A stretch of 64,000 nucleotides of DNA from Symsagittifera roscoffensis (taxonomy: Eukaryota; Xenacoelomorpha; Acoela; Convolutidae). The DNA lies in NCBI RefSeq assembly GCF_963678635.1, contig NC_087067.1:40878379-40942378 (forward strand). Direction: 5' to 3'. The first letter of the stretch is position 1, and each line of letters begins with the position of its first letter. This document shows positions 22,673 through 34,040 of the stretch, in pieces. Below the pieces are notes generated by a model, which saw nothing but the letters and a program-made list of their open reading frames with translations, searched no databases and was not told where the DNA came from. The position numbers were made by a program, and so were the translations under genes.

Positions 22673-23700
22673 CTACTTTCTTCCTTTTGCCAGGTTTGGT
22701 TTTCCTGACGTGGGCTTTGCCCACCTCCGTGAGGGCTTCCGTGAATCTCTTCGCGCTGGCTCCGACGTTCGGGGGGGGGGGGTGGTTCCCCAGAGGGCGA
22801 CCTCCGACTCTAAGGCGTCATTGAAGGCGTTCCAGTTGACGTTCTTCGTCTTCCAGCGGGCTGTTTTTGGAGCTTGAGGGAATAGACCAACCTTGCAGCG
22901 CAGGGTGATCACCATTGGTAGGTAGTCAGATCCTAGACACTCTCCCACTGTCCATTCAGTTCTGGACCTCCAACGGGTGTGGACGAGGATAGTGTCGGGC
23001 GAGCTCTCTCCTGTTGTCACTCTGTTAGTGCGGGTGGGGGTACCGTCGTTGGCGCACAGGAGGTCGTTGTCTGCCATCCACTCCTCAATGCCGTCCCCTC
23101 TGCTGTCCTGGGGTTGGTGCAGGTCCCAGAGGTGGGAGTGGGCGTTGACATCCCCTCCGTAGAAGCAGTCGACGCCGGACGGGAGGTTGTCGAGGACGAG
23201 CAGTTCCTCAGTGTTTACTTCTCTGTTGGGAGGGATATAGATGTTCGTCACATTGATCCATTTCTTCTTGGAGAGACGGTATCTGGTTGAGCATGATTCC
23301 ACATTGCCAATTTAGCCATTCCAGCACTTGCGGGACTCAAACGCAACGTCTTCCTTGATGAAGGTCAGCAAACCGCCTCCGACTTTGCCTCCTGGACGAT
23401 CTACTCTGACGCAACTGTAGCCGTCGATCTGGAGGGTCTTGTCCTTGGCTCTGGGTTTGGACTGCTGGATGATTGCAACGTCTATGTCTAGCTCCTTAAC
23501 TCTGGTAGCGAGCCCCTGCATCTTCAGTTTAATACCATCTACGTTCCACTGTAAGATGCGAAGGGCTTCCTTGGATGACTTGTCGCCATTACGGGCACGT
23601 TCTTCCAGTTCGCTGAAGTCAGGATTGGGGGCGGGTGTGGGTTTATCGCATGCAGCGCAGTCCCAGTCAGCTGCGGCGGCAATGAGATCTACCTCATCTC
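22673..23700 (-). pseudogene. LINE apurinic-type endonuclease, frameshifted
   Basis: Two minus-strand pieces. The second half of ORF 23312-23944 starts the domain with LRILQWNVDGI (N in the usual QWN motif) and continues through an AIIQQSKP block where a catalytic Glu is usual (here Gln-Gln-Ser, so the E may be lost). ORF 22673-23302 continues with NIYIPP, GDVNAHS.LWD, SPDTILV and GSDYLPM, matching the conserved GDFNAHH, SPDL and GSDHLP boxes. The pieces are interrupted by a stop near 23,303. This nuclease nicks target DNA to prime LINE reverse transcription. The run of G at about 22,770 is a likely frameshift site. Confidence 0.8.
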
Positions 23701-23944
23701 TGGTGTGACCTTGATTGTTTACACGCGCCTTGTGGAAGAGGCCTCTGCACTTCGGGCACTGGATCCCTGGAATGTTGCTGGCGATTGTCTTCTTGCAGGC
23801 TTTGCAGGTTCTCTTCTCAACGGGTTCGGGGAACGGCCTGGGTGAGGCTGCTCGCGTCTCTGCCGGCAATGGTCCTCTTGGCTGGGCTGGTTGGTGCGTA
23901 GTGGGAAAGGCACAACCAGATTTCAGGTGAGTAGCTGGAGACAT
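23701..23944 (-). CDS. LINE PHD-type zinc finger
   Basis: N-terminal part of the 210-aa ORF at 23312-23944. After a Pro-rich leader comes CKACKKT, then CPKC, a FHKA region and WDCAAC, the spacing of a PHD/RING-like finger (C-x2-C ... C-x2-C ... H ... C-x2-C). It sits just before the endonuclease in the same frame. PHD-like fingers are known N-terminal to or within the ORFs of several LINE clades, probably for nucleic-acid or chromatin binding. Confidence 0.7.
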
Positions 23945-24233
23945 TGCTGCAGCTCTTCTTCAGGTGGCACTGAGTGAAGCAGCTGACTTTCTCGCAGGAC
24001 AGGGACCGTTGTCTGGCCCTGAAGGCTCTCTTACAGACTGCGCCGTTTGTGGGAAGTGGGGAGGGCACTGTGCTGACCACGGGAGTGGTAGTGCGGCCGC
24101 CATGTTCCGTGCACTTCCACTCCTGTGTGGTGCTGTAGCGCGAGACACCGATGCACTCTATCTTCTTGTGGCATCTTGCCGTACAGGTGGTGGTGGCACA
24201 GGAGAAGTGGGTCAGACCACTGCGTAGGGTCAC
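23817..24233 (-). CDS. LINE tandem Cys/His-rich modules
   Basis: A 138-aa minus-strand frame with two copies of the same pattern: C-x4-C-x3-CH-x2-K-x-C, then VS.YS and W-x-C-x2-H (first around FSCATTTCTARCHKK, second around LSCEKVSCFTQCHLKK). Each looks like a metal-binding finger related to the PHD finger that follows. It overlaps the start of the PHD ORF in another frame, so a frameshift separates the two. Three fingers in a row before an endonuclease is distinctive for this LINE. Confidence 0.65.
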   Translation of the reverse strand: MTLRSGLTHFSCATTTCTARCHKKIECIGVSRYSTTQEWKCTEHGGRTTTPVVSTVPSPLPTNGAVCKRAFRARQRSLSCEKVSCFTQCHLKKSCSNVSSYSPEIWLCLSHYAPTSPAKRTIAGRDASSLTQAVPRTR

Positions 24234-24456
24234 ACTGCAGTGGTAGCAGTGAGTGGGACTGGGTTGCTTTCGATGTCTCCAGCTTCTAACAAGCGGCAGA
24301 GGTCATGTGCTGGAGCCTTGCTTCTGCCTCCCAAAAACCCGGCGATGGGTGAGTTTTCTTCCAGATCGCTGATCTGTCTCGGATAGCGATATCCACTGAA
24401 GAAGAAGTTTCGTGTTGAATCCGGCGCACCTCGTAAAGGTACTCCTCTCGGGCCGG
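24234..24456 (-). CDS. LINE 5' end with degenerate 2A-like peptide
   Basis: From the LINE 5' junction at about 24,456 the minus strand encodes a short leader, then at 24254-24301 LCRLLEAGDIESNPVP. This matches the 2A ribosome-skipping consensus (LLxAGDVExNPGP) except that Gly of NPGP is Val. 2A-like peptides are known at the N-terminus of ingi/L1Tc retrotransposons and of some animal LINEs, where they release the leader from the downstream protein. Without the Gly, skipping would be expected to fail. The ORF at 24286-24831 reads from the gypsy element into this leader in another frame. Confidence 0.7.
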
Positions 24457-25261
24457 AGAGCTGTTGTTGTCTGAAGGCTCACTGGCCAAGGGGAAACATG
24501 TGGGTATCACATTGGAAATAGAAGAGGGAGTAGAAGGAGGTTCAAATCTTATTTGGGAGTAGAGAGGTTGAAACGGAGGTTGGGAAAATGTAGATGGCCT
24601 GGTTTTGGAGTTGTCAAATTCGTCAGGCGTCTCGAGATCTGAGTTATTAAATTGGGAAACAGTATTATATACCGTGATGTTTGAATTAATATCTGAATCC
24701 ATGCCGGATGAAGCGTTATCATGAGGTGATTCAGGTGGGGTGAAAGCAAAAAGTAGTATGAGGGGGAGGTTGCTTTGAAGGTTGGCTGGGTAGGAAATTG
24801 AGCAATGAAGTGATCCAACTTGGCGGCTCATCGTGGGCTAAAAAGATGGTAGTTCTGAGAACGAAAGTTAGTGGTATGTGGTTGTTCTATAATTTGCTCA
24901 TATGTGTCTTCTATATTAGATGGTTGGGTTATTATGTGTTGAATTGGGCTTTGTGGGTAATTAGGTCTTGAATATATGAGGTCTGTCAGGGCTATGTTTC
25001 TGAAATTCTGAGGTACTAATGATAAAGGATGGTTATGGTTTAGGCTTTGTAATTGTGGTGCCGTAGGCGTTGTGTTCGTATTGTTTTGTGAATCGTCATA
25101 TGTGTTGGGTGTTGTTGATAGTTTGGTATTGTATTCTTTTTTTGAGCGACTAAAAGTATTTTATTTATTGATGTAGAGAATATTCCAAAACATCCGGCAA
25201 AAAGTATGCGTGCTACGCTTGCTTGTTTGTTTACCTATGTGTGTATTGCGCATGATTCTTT
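24457..25261 (-). pseudogene. Unidentified 3' ORF, N-terminal part next to the LINE
   Basis: ORF 24286-24831 starts in the gypsy part with MSRQVGSLHC and has a Ser/Thr/Pro/Asn-rich body. It shares the YNTVSQ.NNSDLETPD block and the FEPPSTPSS block with ORF 9172-9828. At about 24,457 it runs into the LINE. The duplicated word GAGCTGTTGTTGTCTG at 24,459 and its relative at 17,215-17,230 look like the LINE target site. 24,835-25,260 has no open frame. Confidence 0.5.
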
Positions 25262-27300
25262 TTAGTTGCGAGAAAAGAAATCCAAGAAAAATAAACATTG
25301 CGTATAAAATATTTTCAATCTTTCTAAAATGTAGTAAGGCAAGAAGGCAAGAAGTTCGTTTTTCATATTTAAAAAACTAAAAATATTTATTGGTGATATA
25401 TCTTCTGGTCTGTATTTTTCGCCAATTAAGTAAATGTTATCTTTTATATCTTTAAAATATCCGCTGTAGTCTTGTGCGTAGATGTCTGAAAAGCCTGCTG
25501 TTTCTGCAAGTTTGCGTAAGTTTTGATCTATGGATTGTTGTTGTATTGTGTCCATTTTTGAGAGTAATTCTTGAAATTGTTGTGTACGTGTGTGAAATTG
25601 TAAATCGATATTTGGATTGCGGGCAAAAGCTCTAATTCTTTCTAGTGAAATTTTTTTAATGGTTGCATAAGTGTAGGGTATGGTGTTAGAAGGTAGTATT
25701 TATTTTCGTCAGGATTTAATTGTACTACATTGTGGCTGTTTTCTCATCCGCATGGGACAGCTGTATCCCAAAAATAAGTTCTTCGGGAAAGTGTATCAAC
25801 CAAATGTACTTTAATTTTACAGAATATTGGGATTCTTTTAAAGCATCTTTTATCTTCAAAAACATTTAAGGGTGATACTTTTTTGGTAAAAGTGTAATAC
25901 CATAGTAAGTTTCCTTCGTAGTCAATAAAATTTGATCTGTTACCTGATAATAAATATCCTGCATTAGGGATTTTGAGTACTGCTAGTGAAAGTGATTATA
26001 GAATTTGTGTTCTTTCAAGTTCGCATAATTGATGCAGTGTTTCAAGTTCTGTTAAAGACATTTCTTGAAAAAGTTCTACTTACTGTATAGTCTAGTTTCA
26101 TGTCTAGGTGTATGTCATAATGAATTGCGCTAAAATAAGTGTTGTTCATAAGTGATAGTTCCTGTAAACGTGTACTGTCTTTGTCTTGTGGTTTTGTTTT
26201 TACACCAGTGTTTCCTGTGTTTTTTTGGGAGGTGTACTGAGATGTATGAATTTTTGTCGCTGGTTGAGTAATGTGTTGCATGGGGATTTATGATGAATTT
26301 TCCCGTATTCATGTCGAAACCTTGTTCGTATTCGACAGAAATTTCTGAATATTGCGTTTTATAAAGTGGTTTGTTGCATTAACATGCAAGTCTCGTTTCT
26401 GGGTAATTTTGGAAATGTGTCAATTTATTTTCTATAATGTTAAAGATTCTAAATTTATAATTACTCTGTCTGATTTTTTCAGGGCTTACGTCTTCACAAA
26501 GGATTAATTCAATAAATTATTTTTGGTGAAATTTTATCATTCTAGCGTGTATTTTTGCTACTTGAAATGTGATACATGTGTCTTCAGGAATTCAAGCAAT
26601 TGTTGCTTGTGTTCGTGTAGTGAGATCGCAGTATCCTTGGTCATTTTGCAAGGGAATCTGATTCCTTCATAAATTATGGTGTCATCTTTTATATCTCGTG
26701 TTAATTGTACTTTTTCAAGTTGTATTTTTCAATCAAAAAACATTATTTCTTGGTATCCTTTATTTTAGTGTCTGCTTTACAATTTGAGGGATTGTTTATT
26801 CCAATGTGTAGTATCCAATTTTTATCATGGAGATCGTAAGTTAATCTTTCATGTGCGCCGTGGAATGGAATTTGTTGTCTAGTTTTGTTTGACCTTGGTA
26901 TCTTTCAAGTTCGGCTTGATGTGCAGAGTCTGGAAAAACTTGAAAGCTTACCAATTTTCTGTTTGTGCCTTTGTTTGATGTAATTTTTAATCAGCCAAGT
27001 TCGTTTTTACAATCATCAGGGCTGAGATGTAAAAGTGTTTCAATATTACTTTGGTAAAAAGATTCATGATCTAGTCTATTCTCATTTCAGTTTGAGACTT
27101 GAGAACAATTTACTTTCTTTTCGAAAAACGTCGCTGTGAATGTATATCAGGTTAGTGTTGTAGCTGGTGCTTTTGAGTAAAATTTAGCAATTATGTTTGT
27201 TGTTTCTATAGCTTGTGGCTCAGATTTGCATTGAGTGACTTGATTTATTGCATAAATATGTAATGTTTTTTGTTCATTTTCCTCACAGTCATAGTGTGTG
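25262..27300 (-). pseudogene. Envelope-like region, fullest copy
   Basis: About 2 kb on the minus strand downstream of integrase, with open pieces at 26042-26281 and 25262-25555 and stops between them. The 97-aa C-terminal piece ends in hydrophobic, Phe/Leu/Ile-rich sequence that could be a membrane segment. The position is typical of env-like genes captured by LTR elements. Local patterns, such as spaced Cys, a VPCG-type site and an LLTPYP-type site in the region missing from the other copies, remind me of the glycoproteins of chuvirus-like viruses that some LTR elements carry. That is a weak inference by eye and the region is non-functional here. Confidence 0.35.
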
Positions 27301-29370
27301 ACAAGTAAATCTTAAGGTCCTGTTCGGGGGGAGGGATTGTTATGATCGGGTTCTGAGAAATTAAGAAAAAAAAGGGTCTGGAAAATTAGTATTTTTAGAA
27401 GGTACATGTGTATGATAGTCCTGAGTATGGATTATAAAAAATTGTTTTTCCAATTATCTTTTTTGTGTACCTATCGTATTTGTAGATGATTTCTGTGGTT
27501 ATAAATCGGGGGGTAAAGATTGAGCTGTTATATTTGAGTGGGCTATGGGTATGGGATGGTTAATTATATGATTTATTTTACGATGATTTCAAAATTTAGT
27601 GTCAGATTATCCTGTTTAAATATATGTATGTTATGTTCTTGTATATCTTTGTGGATTTCTTGTCGGTATTGTAATCTGTTTAGTGCCCACTTGTGTAATC
27701 TGTTACTTTCGTGATATTGAACAAATAATGGAGGGGGTGCTACGAATATATTCCAGTCTAATCGTAGGGGTATTTTATTGGTTGAATTTTCTCGATATCT
27801 AGCGTCGAGATTCGTAGGAAAATTTGGAGGAAATGGTGGTTGTGAGATTTGACTTAAGGAAGGGGTTGAGGGGAATGAAAGTGTTTCTGGTAATGACAAA
27901 GTTGTGTCAGATGAAATGTCTATTGGATCTTTCGCTAAATTGGTTCAATTTGAGTGAAAACTTGCGTCATCCAATATGGGAGATGTTCTGTAGTAGCTGG
28001 GGGATTAAAAGGATTTTCTCGAATTTGTTCAGATGTAGGGATTGAACCTTAACAATCTGATGGGTTGTTTGATGTGTTTCGTTGTGATGCGGTCAGGGGA
28101 GTACTTTGAATTGTACTACTGGAGAGGTCTATAGGATTTGCTATTGGTAAATGAGGTATGTTGAATTGAACTCTGGGGGTTTGCAAATTTCTATTTCGTC
28201 CTGGATTTATAATTTGTCTGTATATTTCGAGCGAGTTTTGATTTTGACTTTGGTGTCTTGCTATTTTAAGATCTTGTTGGAGAGGGGTAAAATATTATAT
28301 ACTGGTTTGTATTGTGGTTCGCTTAGAGGTGCTTGGCGAATTACTGGTTCTAGTGGTTCCGACAATTGTGCGTGTCTTTCCTTAAATGTATATGGATTGT
28401 CTTGAAAAGAGATGTGTTGTGATGATTGGGGACTATTTGTTTGATTAATTGTTGGTGGTGTTAGAGATTCTTGGGATGTTGTTGGTGAGGACTGGTGTGG
28501 GGGTTGTTGATTAGCAATTTTGGAAAAATTTTAAAAATTATTTATTTACGATGAAACATTATGTTTATTGTAATATTCTTCGATGGAAAGAATTAAAAGT
28601 ATCGTTGCTAATGCGAAAATTATGGCAACTTTTTTTAAATTTATTTGCATATTGTCATTATGAAGGATGTCAAAAATGTGAGAAATATTATAAAAATAAG
28701 AAAAACATCTGTTCTAATGAATAGATCTTGGAACATTTTGATAGTTATTGAAAAATCGTACCTGAGGAGGTGGTCAAAGATTTTTGAAAAATTATTGTAG
28801 GCTTGGGCTAGAGAATGACAGGTGATGAAAAATTAGCGAAACCTTATCAGGAGGAGGATGAATATTTCTTTGGTATTGGCTATTAGGATTATACAAAGTT
28901 TGAAAAAAATTGAAATGATTGAAAAAAACGTTTGAAAGTATATCTTGAATATGGCTGACTGTTTGTGAAAAGAAGCATTTGAAGAAATGATTCGTTCCGT
29001 CGAATTATTTTTTTATTTTTGAGGCTAAACTTGAGTGTGGTCGGATTTTTTATTGGTTTTTTGACAAGTGGGTTGGGTTTCCGCAATTTTTGGTGAAGGG
29101 AAGCTTTGAGGGCTCTTAAAGATCTTCCTAGTTTTGTTATTATTTATTGGATGGTTGGGGGTAACTAAGAAATATTCGTACTTTAGGCTAAATGATTATG
29201 TCCATTTTCTTTTAATTTTTTTTATTTGAGGGAGTTTTGAGGTCTAAGTTGGGACAATATTGTTGATCTTTGTTCTACTTGATAGGGGAGGGTTGTAATA
29301 CTAAGATTTTGTTTATTTCAGGTGTCAATTTTTAGCGGTTTGCTTATTTCTGACCTGGAGATCTTTTAGT
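27301..29370 (-). pseudogene. Integrase-to-envelope interval
   Basis: Contains ORF 27573-27899 (108 aa, MSLPETLSFPSTPSLSQ start; the counterpart of 13444-13770) and otherwise stops in all frames. The ORF is Pro/Ser-rich, then Arg/Tyr/Gln-rich. No family recognised. Preservation of the same ORF in both copies suggests a real coding exon or small accessory protein of the element. Confidence 0.45.
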
Positions 29371-29824
29371 TATAGTTGGAGATACGCTTGAAGGTGATTG
29401 TTCGTCGGCTAAAGAAGTCGTGTCAAAAATAAAGGTGATGATTCGGAAAGGTTCTTATTGGCTGAATTTGAACTAGTTTGTTCAAGTGCTTTTCAGCATG
29501 AATTTTGAGAAAATTTACGGGTGTTTAAAAGATCTTTCAAGATGTGAAATTGTTGACTAATTTTAAAGTGGTTTCTGAAATTCAACTTTCTTTAATATTT
29601 TAGGTTGTGGAATGATTGTTATATAATCTTTTCGTGGCTGATTTCGAAGTCGCGATGATTGTCTATGTTGAGATTTTTCTTTTTGTTCTTGTGGTAGATT
29701 TTTCTTCTAATTTTTGATTTTTTCTTTCTGTTTGAGTTATATTTTGTTGTCTAAATTTTCAGATGTTTGTTTGTTAAGTTCTATTTTATTTTTTTGTTCT
29801 AATGGTTTTTGTATAGAATTTATA
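29371..29824 (-). other. Non-coding spacer after integrase
   Basis: T-rich on the plus strand with no open frame; not present in the second copy of the interval, where an RT fragment follows instead. Confidence 0.45.
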
Positions 29825-31080
29825 TCAGTGCTTTAATTTTGTTTGTAATCGGAATTTTTGTGAATAACTTTGAGTCTTGTAAAGCAATAGAATTGAGTCA
29901 GTTCGCGAAGAGCGTTTTCTTTCGGATAATAAGGTGAACAATTGCTCCGGTGTTGAACAATTTTCTTTTTTGTTTAGGTCTAAAAGTTTGTATGTTACAT
30001 CAGTGGGTTTATCATATATTTGATATGGTCCTTCTCGGAGTGGTTGTATTTTTTTAGAAATTCTTTTTTGTGTTGAAAAATTTGGAATTAAAACGTATAT
30101 TCCGATTTTTAAGTTTGTAGCTGTTGTGAATCGAGAATTTATTTGGGACTTAATAATTCGTCTCAATAACTTTTTTGTTTTTTTTTGATAAATTTCATTA
30201 AGTTTTTTATCTCTATTTAAAATCCATTCGGCGTGTGTACCCGAAGCTATTTTTAAATTTTGTGGATGATGAAAGTTATCTTCATCGTGGGTATGTAGTG
30301 GTAGATTATAACCTATTGATTCTTTAGTGGGTTGACAATGACCTTGTGTTTTTTTGATGAATTTGCTGTGAACATTATCGGTTCTCGTGGTTTTGATTGA
30401 AAACCTTTTCAAAGGATGACAGTCCTAAAGTTGTTGTGATTTGTGAATTATAAGATAAGGGGAGTAGTTTTACATCTGTTGACCATTCAGTATATCGTGT
30501 GTCATTTCCGTTAATGATACATCTGAGATATTCTTGTAATGAACTGTTCATTCCTTCGACTAATCCATTAGTCCAGGGTGCACGAGATGTTCGTGGTTTG
30601 TTTTTAATATTATATAAGAGGCATAGTGTGATAATTTCGTTGTTTGAAAATTCAGTGCCATTGTTTGTAACAAGGATTTCGGGTAATCCGAATTTTGCTA
30701 TCCAGTGTTCATAAAGTGTTGTATATTCATAATAAGCATTACAATGGGGTACTGGGTTAAGTGCTACGTAGTGTGTAAACGCGTCGACTATGACCATTAT
30801 ATATGAGTTGCCTTCTGAGGATGGCGATATTGGTCCTTTTGTATCAAATGAAATTCTGTGATTGAAGTATAGACTTTGTCCTTAAAAATCTTGTTTTTCT
30901 GCAATTTGTTTTTGGTTTGGGTATGGTTTTTTTAATTGGCAGGTTATGCAATCATTGCATAAAATTTTAATCCAAATTGGTGCATTGGGAAAGTAAAATT
31001 TCTGAATGAAATTGGAGTATGTTTTTCTGATCCTGAGTGTCCTTTAGTGTGTAATGAGTGGGAAGTATGAAAAGCAATAA
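29825..31080 (-). pseudogene. Integrase of the large element
   Basis: Inserts retrotransposon cDNA into the genome. About 30,930-31,075 encodes an HHCC zinc-binding domain (HTKGHSG, then CNDCITC). The core in 30375-30830 has FDTKGP with the first catalytic Asp, VTNNGTEF where DNG is expected (second Asp replaced by Asn), and APWTNGLVEGMN with the catalytic Glu. ORF 29825-30412 continues with the basic C-terminal domain (PLREGPYQIYDKPTDVTYKL block). An in-frame stop lies between the zinc domain and the core, and a frame change occurs near 30,400. With the Asp lost and the frame broken it is inactive. Confidence 0.85.
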
Positions 31081-31673
31081 GCATCACACTTCAAGGTAGA
31101 CAGGGTATTTTGAGATCAGATGTTTGGTATTCTAAAATATCTGTATTCTCGTTGATAGAGGTATTATTAAATTTTCTGAAATAACTAAGAAGGGTTTTAT
31201 TTCCTAGAATGGTGACATCGACTTTAATTGGGTTGATTTTATATTTGTGCCAATATTTTAATTTTCTTATAAGTGGGTCAAGGTTTTGACGTTTCTGTAA
31301 CTATTCGAGTGTTATTTTTCTGTTATTGGGAGGAAAATGTTTTCCATTTCTATTGTTGATAGACGTATTGTATCTAGAGGGTCATGGAGGTTAAAGACTT
31401 GGTTTATTGTATATTCTGAGTCATTATTTGGTGGGCCTGATAAATTTATATTATCAGTTAGGTTTTCTTTTTCTAATAAAAGGAATAGATCTATTTTGTA
31501 TGATTTTTTTTTATTGGTTTTTCGTTGTGTATTGATTTTAATCAATGATGAATATGGTATTGGTTTAAATGTAGATTTTCATAGTAGATCTACTTCGTAG
31601 CGATTGTTTTGATCATCTAAATATAGTGGAAAATGTTGTAGATTATTAATCTGTGATTGGTTTATGTCAATTT
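31081..31673 (-). pseudogene. RNase H-to-integrase linker
   Basis: Holds ORF 31312-31545 (77 aa, Lys/Asn/Leu-rich), which is probably the linker between RNase H and integrase of the polyprotein. No domain recognised. Confidence 0.5.
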
Positions 31674-33190
31674 TTACTGCATACTTGCATTGTAATTTTG
31701 GTGAAGTTTCATTTTTTGCAAGGAAAAACTTAAATTTTGTGGTATTTGGACTGTCGTTTTCCTTGTTAATAATTCAGGTGGTGTATTCCTACTAAGAGTA
31801 TCGGGTAGTACGAGGTTTTTTCCTGCTGTCCAAACTATGTGTAAAATTGGGAACTTCATTAAAATTAGTTGAAATCTATAAACTCTATGGTTTGGGTTTG
31901 ATTTTTTTGTGAAAAGCAAAATTATGGGTTTATGATCTGTAAATAAAACTGTTGGATGTTTTGATCCAAGTATTGAAAATTCATATTCTCTGAGTGTATA
32001 TATTATGGCTATGCATTCTCTCATAAGGGTAGAGAGTCTAAGTTCAGCTTGTGTGAATATTCTTGAATTTGTTGAAATGAGGTTTATTTTATTTGGTCCG
32101 TTATGAGATTGTAATAATGCTGCACCGATGCCAAAATTAGAGGCGTCGCACATGGCATAAAATGATTGGTCTACGTATTTACTTAAGAAAATTAAAATTC
32201 CAAGAAATTCTTGTATTTTCTTTTTATTGGACGGTGGTTGAAGGTTTTGGATTGCTTCTATGCGAGATTTTAATGGAGTTATACTGTTTTTTTCTATAAT
32301 ATCTCCTAGAAAACTTACACGTGTTAGAAAAAAAATTGATTTATCCGGGGCTGCTTTCATGTTTTTGTAAAGTAATATCTGATGATATTTTTCTAAGACA
32401 ATGAACATTTCGTCTTTTGTTTGTGATTGCATAAAAACATCGTCTAAGTACGTGATTGCATTTTTATTGAATGTGAGTGGTCGGAAAATTTTACTCATTA
32501 ATGCTCAGAATGCTGCTGGTCCCATGGAAATTCAATAGAATAATCCAATGAATTCATATTGCTGATTTCCAATAACGAATTAAGTTAATAGTCGTGATTG
32601 TTTGTCTAACGGCCTTTAATTATATGCACTATTCATATCTGCTGTTGTGAAATATTTAGCGTTTATTTTTGTGAGAATTACTTGCTTTGGTTCATTAGGC
32701 CAATTACATTTAGATTCATTATTGAGTGAATTGAGGTATCTTGCGTCTAGAACTATTTTCAATGATTCTCTTTTTGCTAAAAAGATAATGGGGTTTATAA
32801 ATGTGTTACTTTTTGGCTGTTCTTCTTTATTTACTGGAGAAATGCGTTCATATTGTTCTTGTATTTCCAGTAATCGGCTAACCTTGTCTTGTAAGTGAAT
32901 TGGGACTTTACTTGCTCGTTGTTTTTTGAAAACTGCATCAGGCTTTAGAGGTAAATGTAGTGGTGAATTTACTTTTCCAACATCAAATTTAGATGTTGCG
33001 TAATTTTTTGGGGTATTTCAATAGTAAATCAATTAATTGTTCAAGTTCTTTTTGTGTTATCTGAGAGTGTTAAAAATTGAAAATTGTTAAGAATTTTTGT
33101 TGTTCTTCTGTGCATTTTGATTTTTGAAATGTTGGTTTAAAGTAAGGTGATTTTGCGAAATAATCTCTGTTTCGTTTTTCATTACCTATT
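31674..33190 (-). pseudogene. Reverse transcriptase/RNase H of the large element
   Basis: Copies element RNA into DNA. The minus strand at about 32,650-32,830 encodes FINPIIFLAKRE, KIVLDARYLNS and FTTADMNSA, the first RT blocks with the catalytic Asp. After a stop near 32,590 come a GPAAFSALMSKIF block and ORF 31674-32498 (274 aa) with ITYLDDVFMQ (YxDD box), FLGDII, an AMCDASNFGIGAALLQ start of RNase H, the ECIAIIYTLREYEF block and a FTDHKPIILL block. The 274-aa ORF is the longest gypsy frame in the window. The order and the YLDD box identify Ty3/gypsy. Confidence 0.88.
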
Positions 33191-33197
33191 ATTTTAT

Positions 33198-33869
33198 TTA
33201 TTGATAATTCTTCGTCAAGTGACATATAGTTAATAGTTGTAAAATATTATTTACTCTATACGCTACTTCCTTTGTGGGAGAAATTGTTGCGTTAGTTTCA
33301 CAATAACCTAAGAGTTCTAGAGGTTGGGTTATTTTATTTAGAGAACTGTTATATACATGTAAAGAAATCATTCCTGAGTTTGAGTTTTTCATGTATTTTA
33401 CAGATGAAATTGTTACTCGAAGAATTTATGAATTGGTTTGAATTCAAGGTCAGACATATGGAGATGTTGTTTATTTTGTTTCCTATCGTATTGGTGAATT
33501 TGTTTGATTGAAAAATTATAAATATAACCTGCTAGTGGTTTCAGGTGTTTCCGCTCTCGATTGTATATAGGGTAAAACTTGGAGAAAAATGGTGGTTGTT
33601 TGTTTATTCTTTGAAAAAATGTTAAAACTGTGTTTTTCTTTCTTGTGTATTTATGTTTCATATGAATTCTGATGTTTAAGATATTTATAGTTGGTATATT
33701 TTTTGTAAAAAAATTGTATTCCAATGATATTATGTTTAATATCTGTGATGTGGAAAGTTTGTTTAAATGGTTTGCTCATAAGTTTATTCTGTTCCATTGT
33801 TCGAGTGAGAACTAGGAAAAGTTGAATTTTTCCATACTTTGTTAAGGTTGATCTTGGTGCTGTTGCTAG
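33198..33869 (-). pseudogene. Protease-to-RT linker
   Basis: Contains minus-strand ORFs 33198-33392 (64 aa) and 33413-33724 (103 aa), Lys/Asn/Ile-rich, without recognised motifs. They probably belong to the polyprotein between protease and RT, with frame breaks. Confidence 0.45.
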
Positions 33870-34040
33870 CCTGCTTGTTGTTTTAAAGGGTATTAATTTT
33901 GGATGTAAAATTTTTATTTCAATCCAAGTGGAGATGTTGATGATGTTTGATTCCGCTCCGGAATCTATTAAAAAACCAATTTCAAGGTCTGGTGTTTGAA
34001 GTTCTTTGCATTTTGGACTTTCTAAAAGGAGTGGGATTGT
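33870..34040 (-). pseudogene. Retroviral-type aspartic protease
   Basis: The minus strand encodes GFLIDSGAESNII, with the D-S/T-G-A active site at 33954-33965. It lies between the gag zinc knuckle and RT, as expected for the processing protease of a Ty3/gypsy polyprotein. Only the active-site half is clearly recognisable; the conserved ILG loop was not found. Confidence 0.75.

Noticed and set aside
20827..23930. Plus-strand ORFs across the LINE
   Set aside because: Shadows of GC-rich LINE coding sequence on the other strand.
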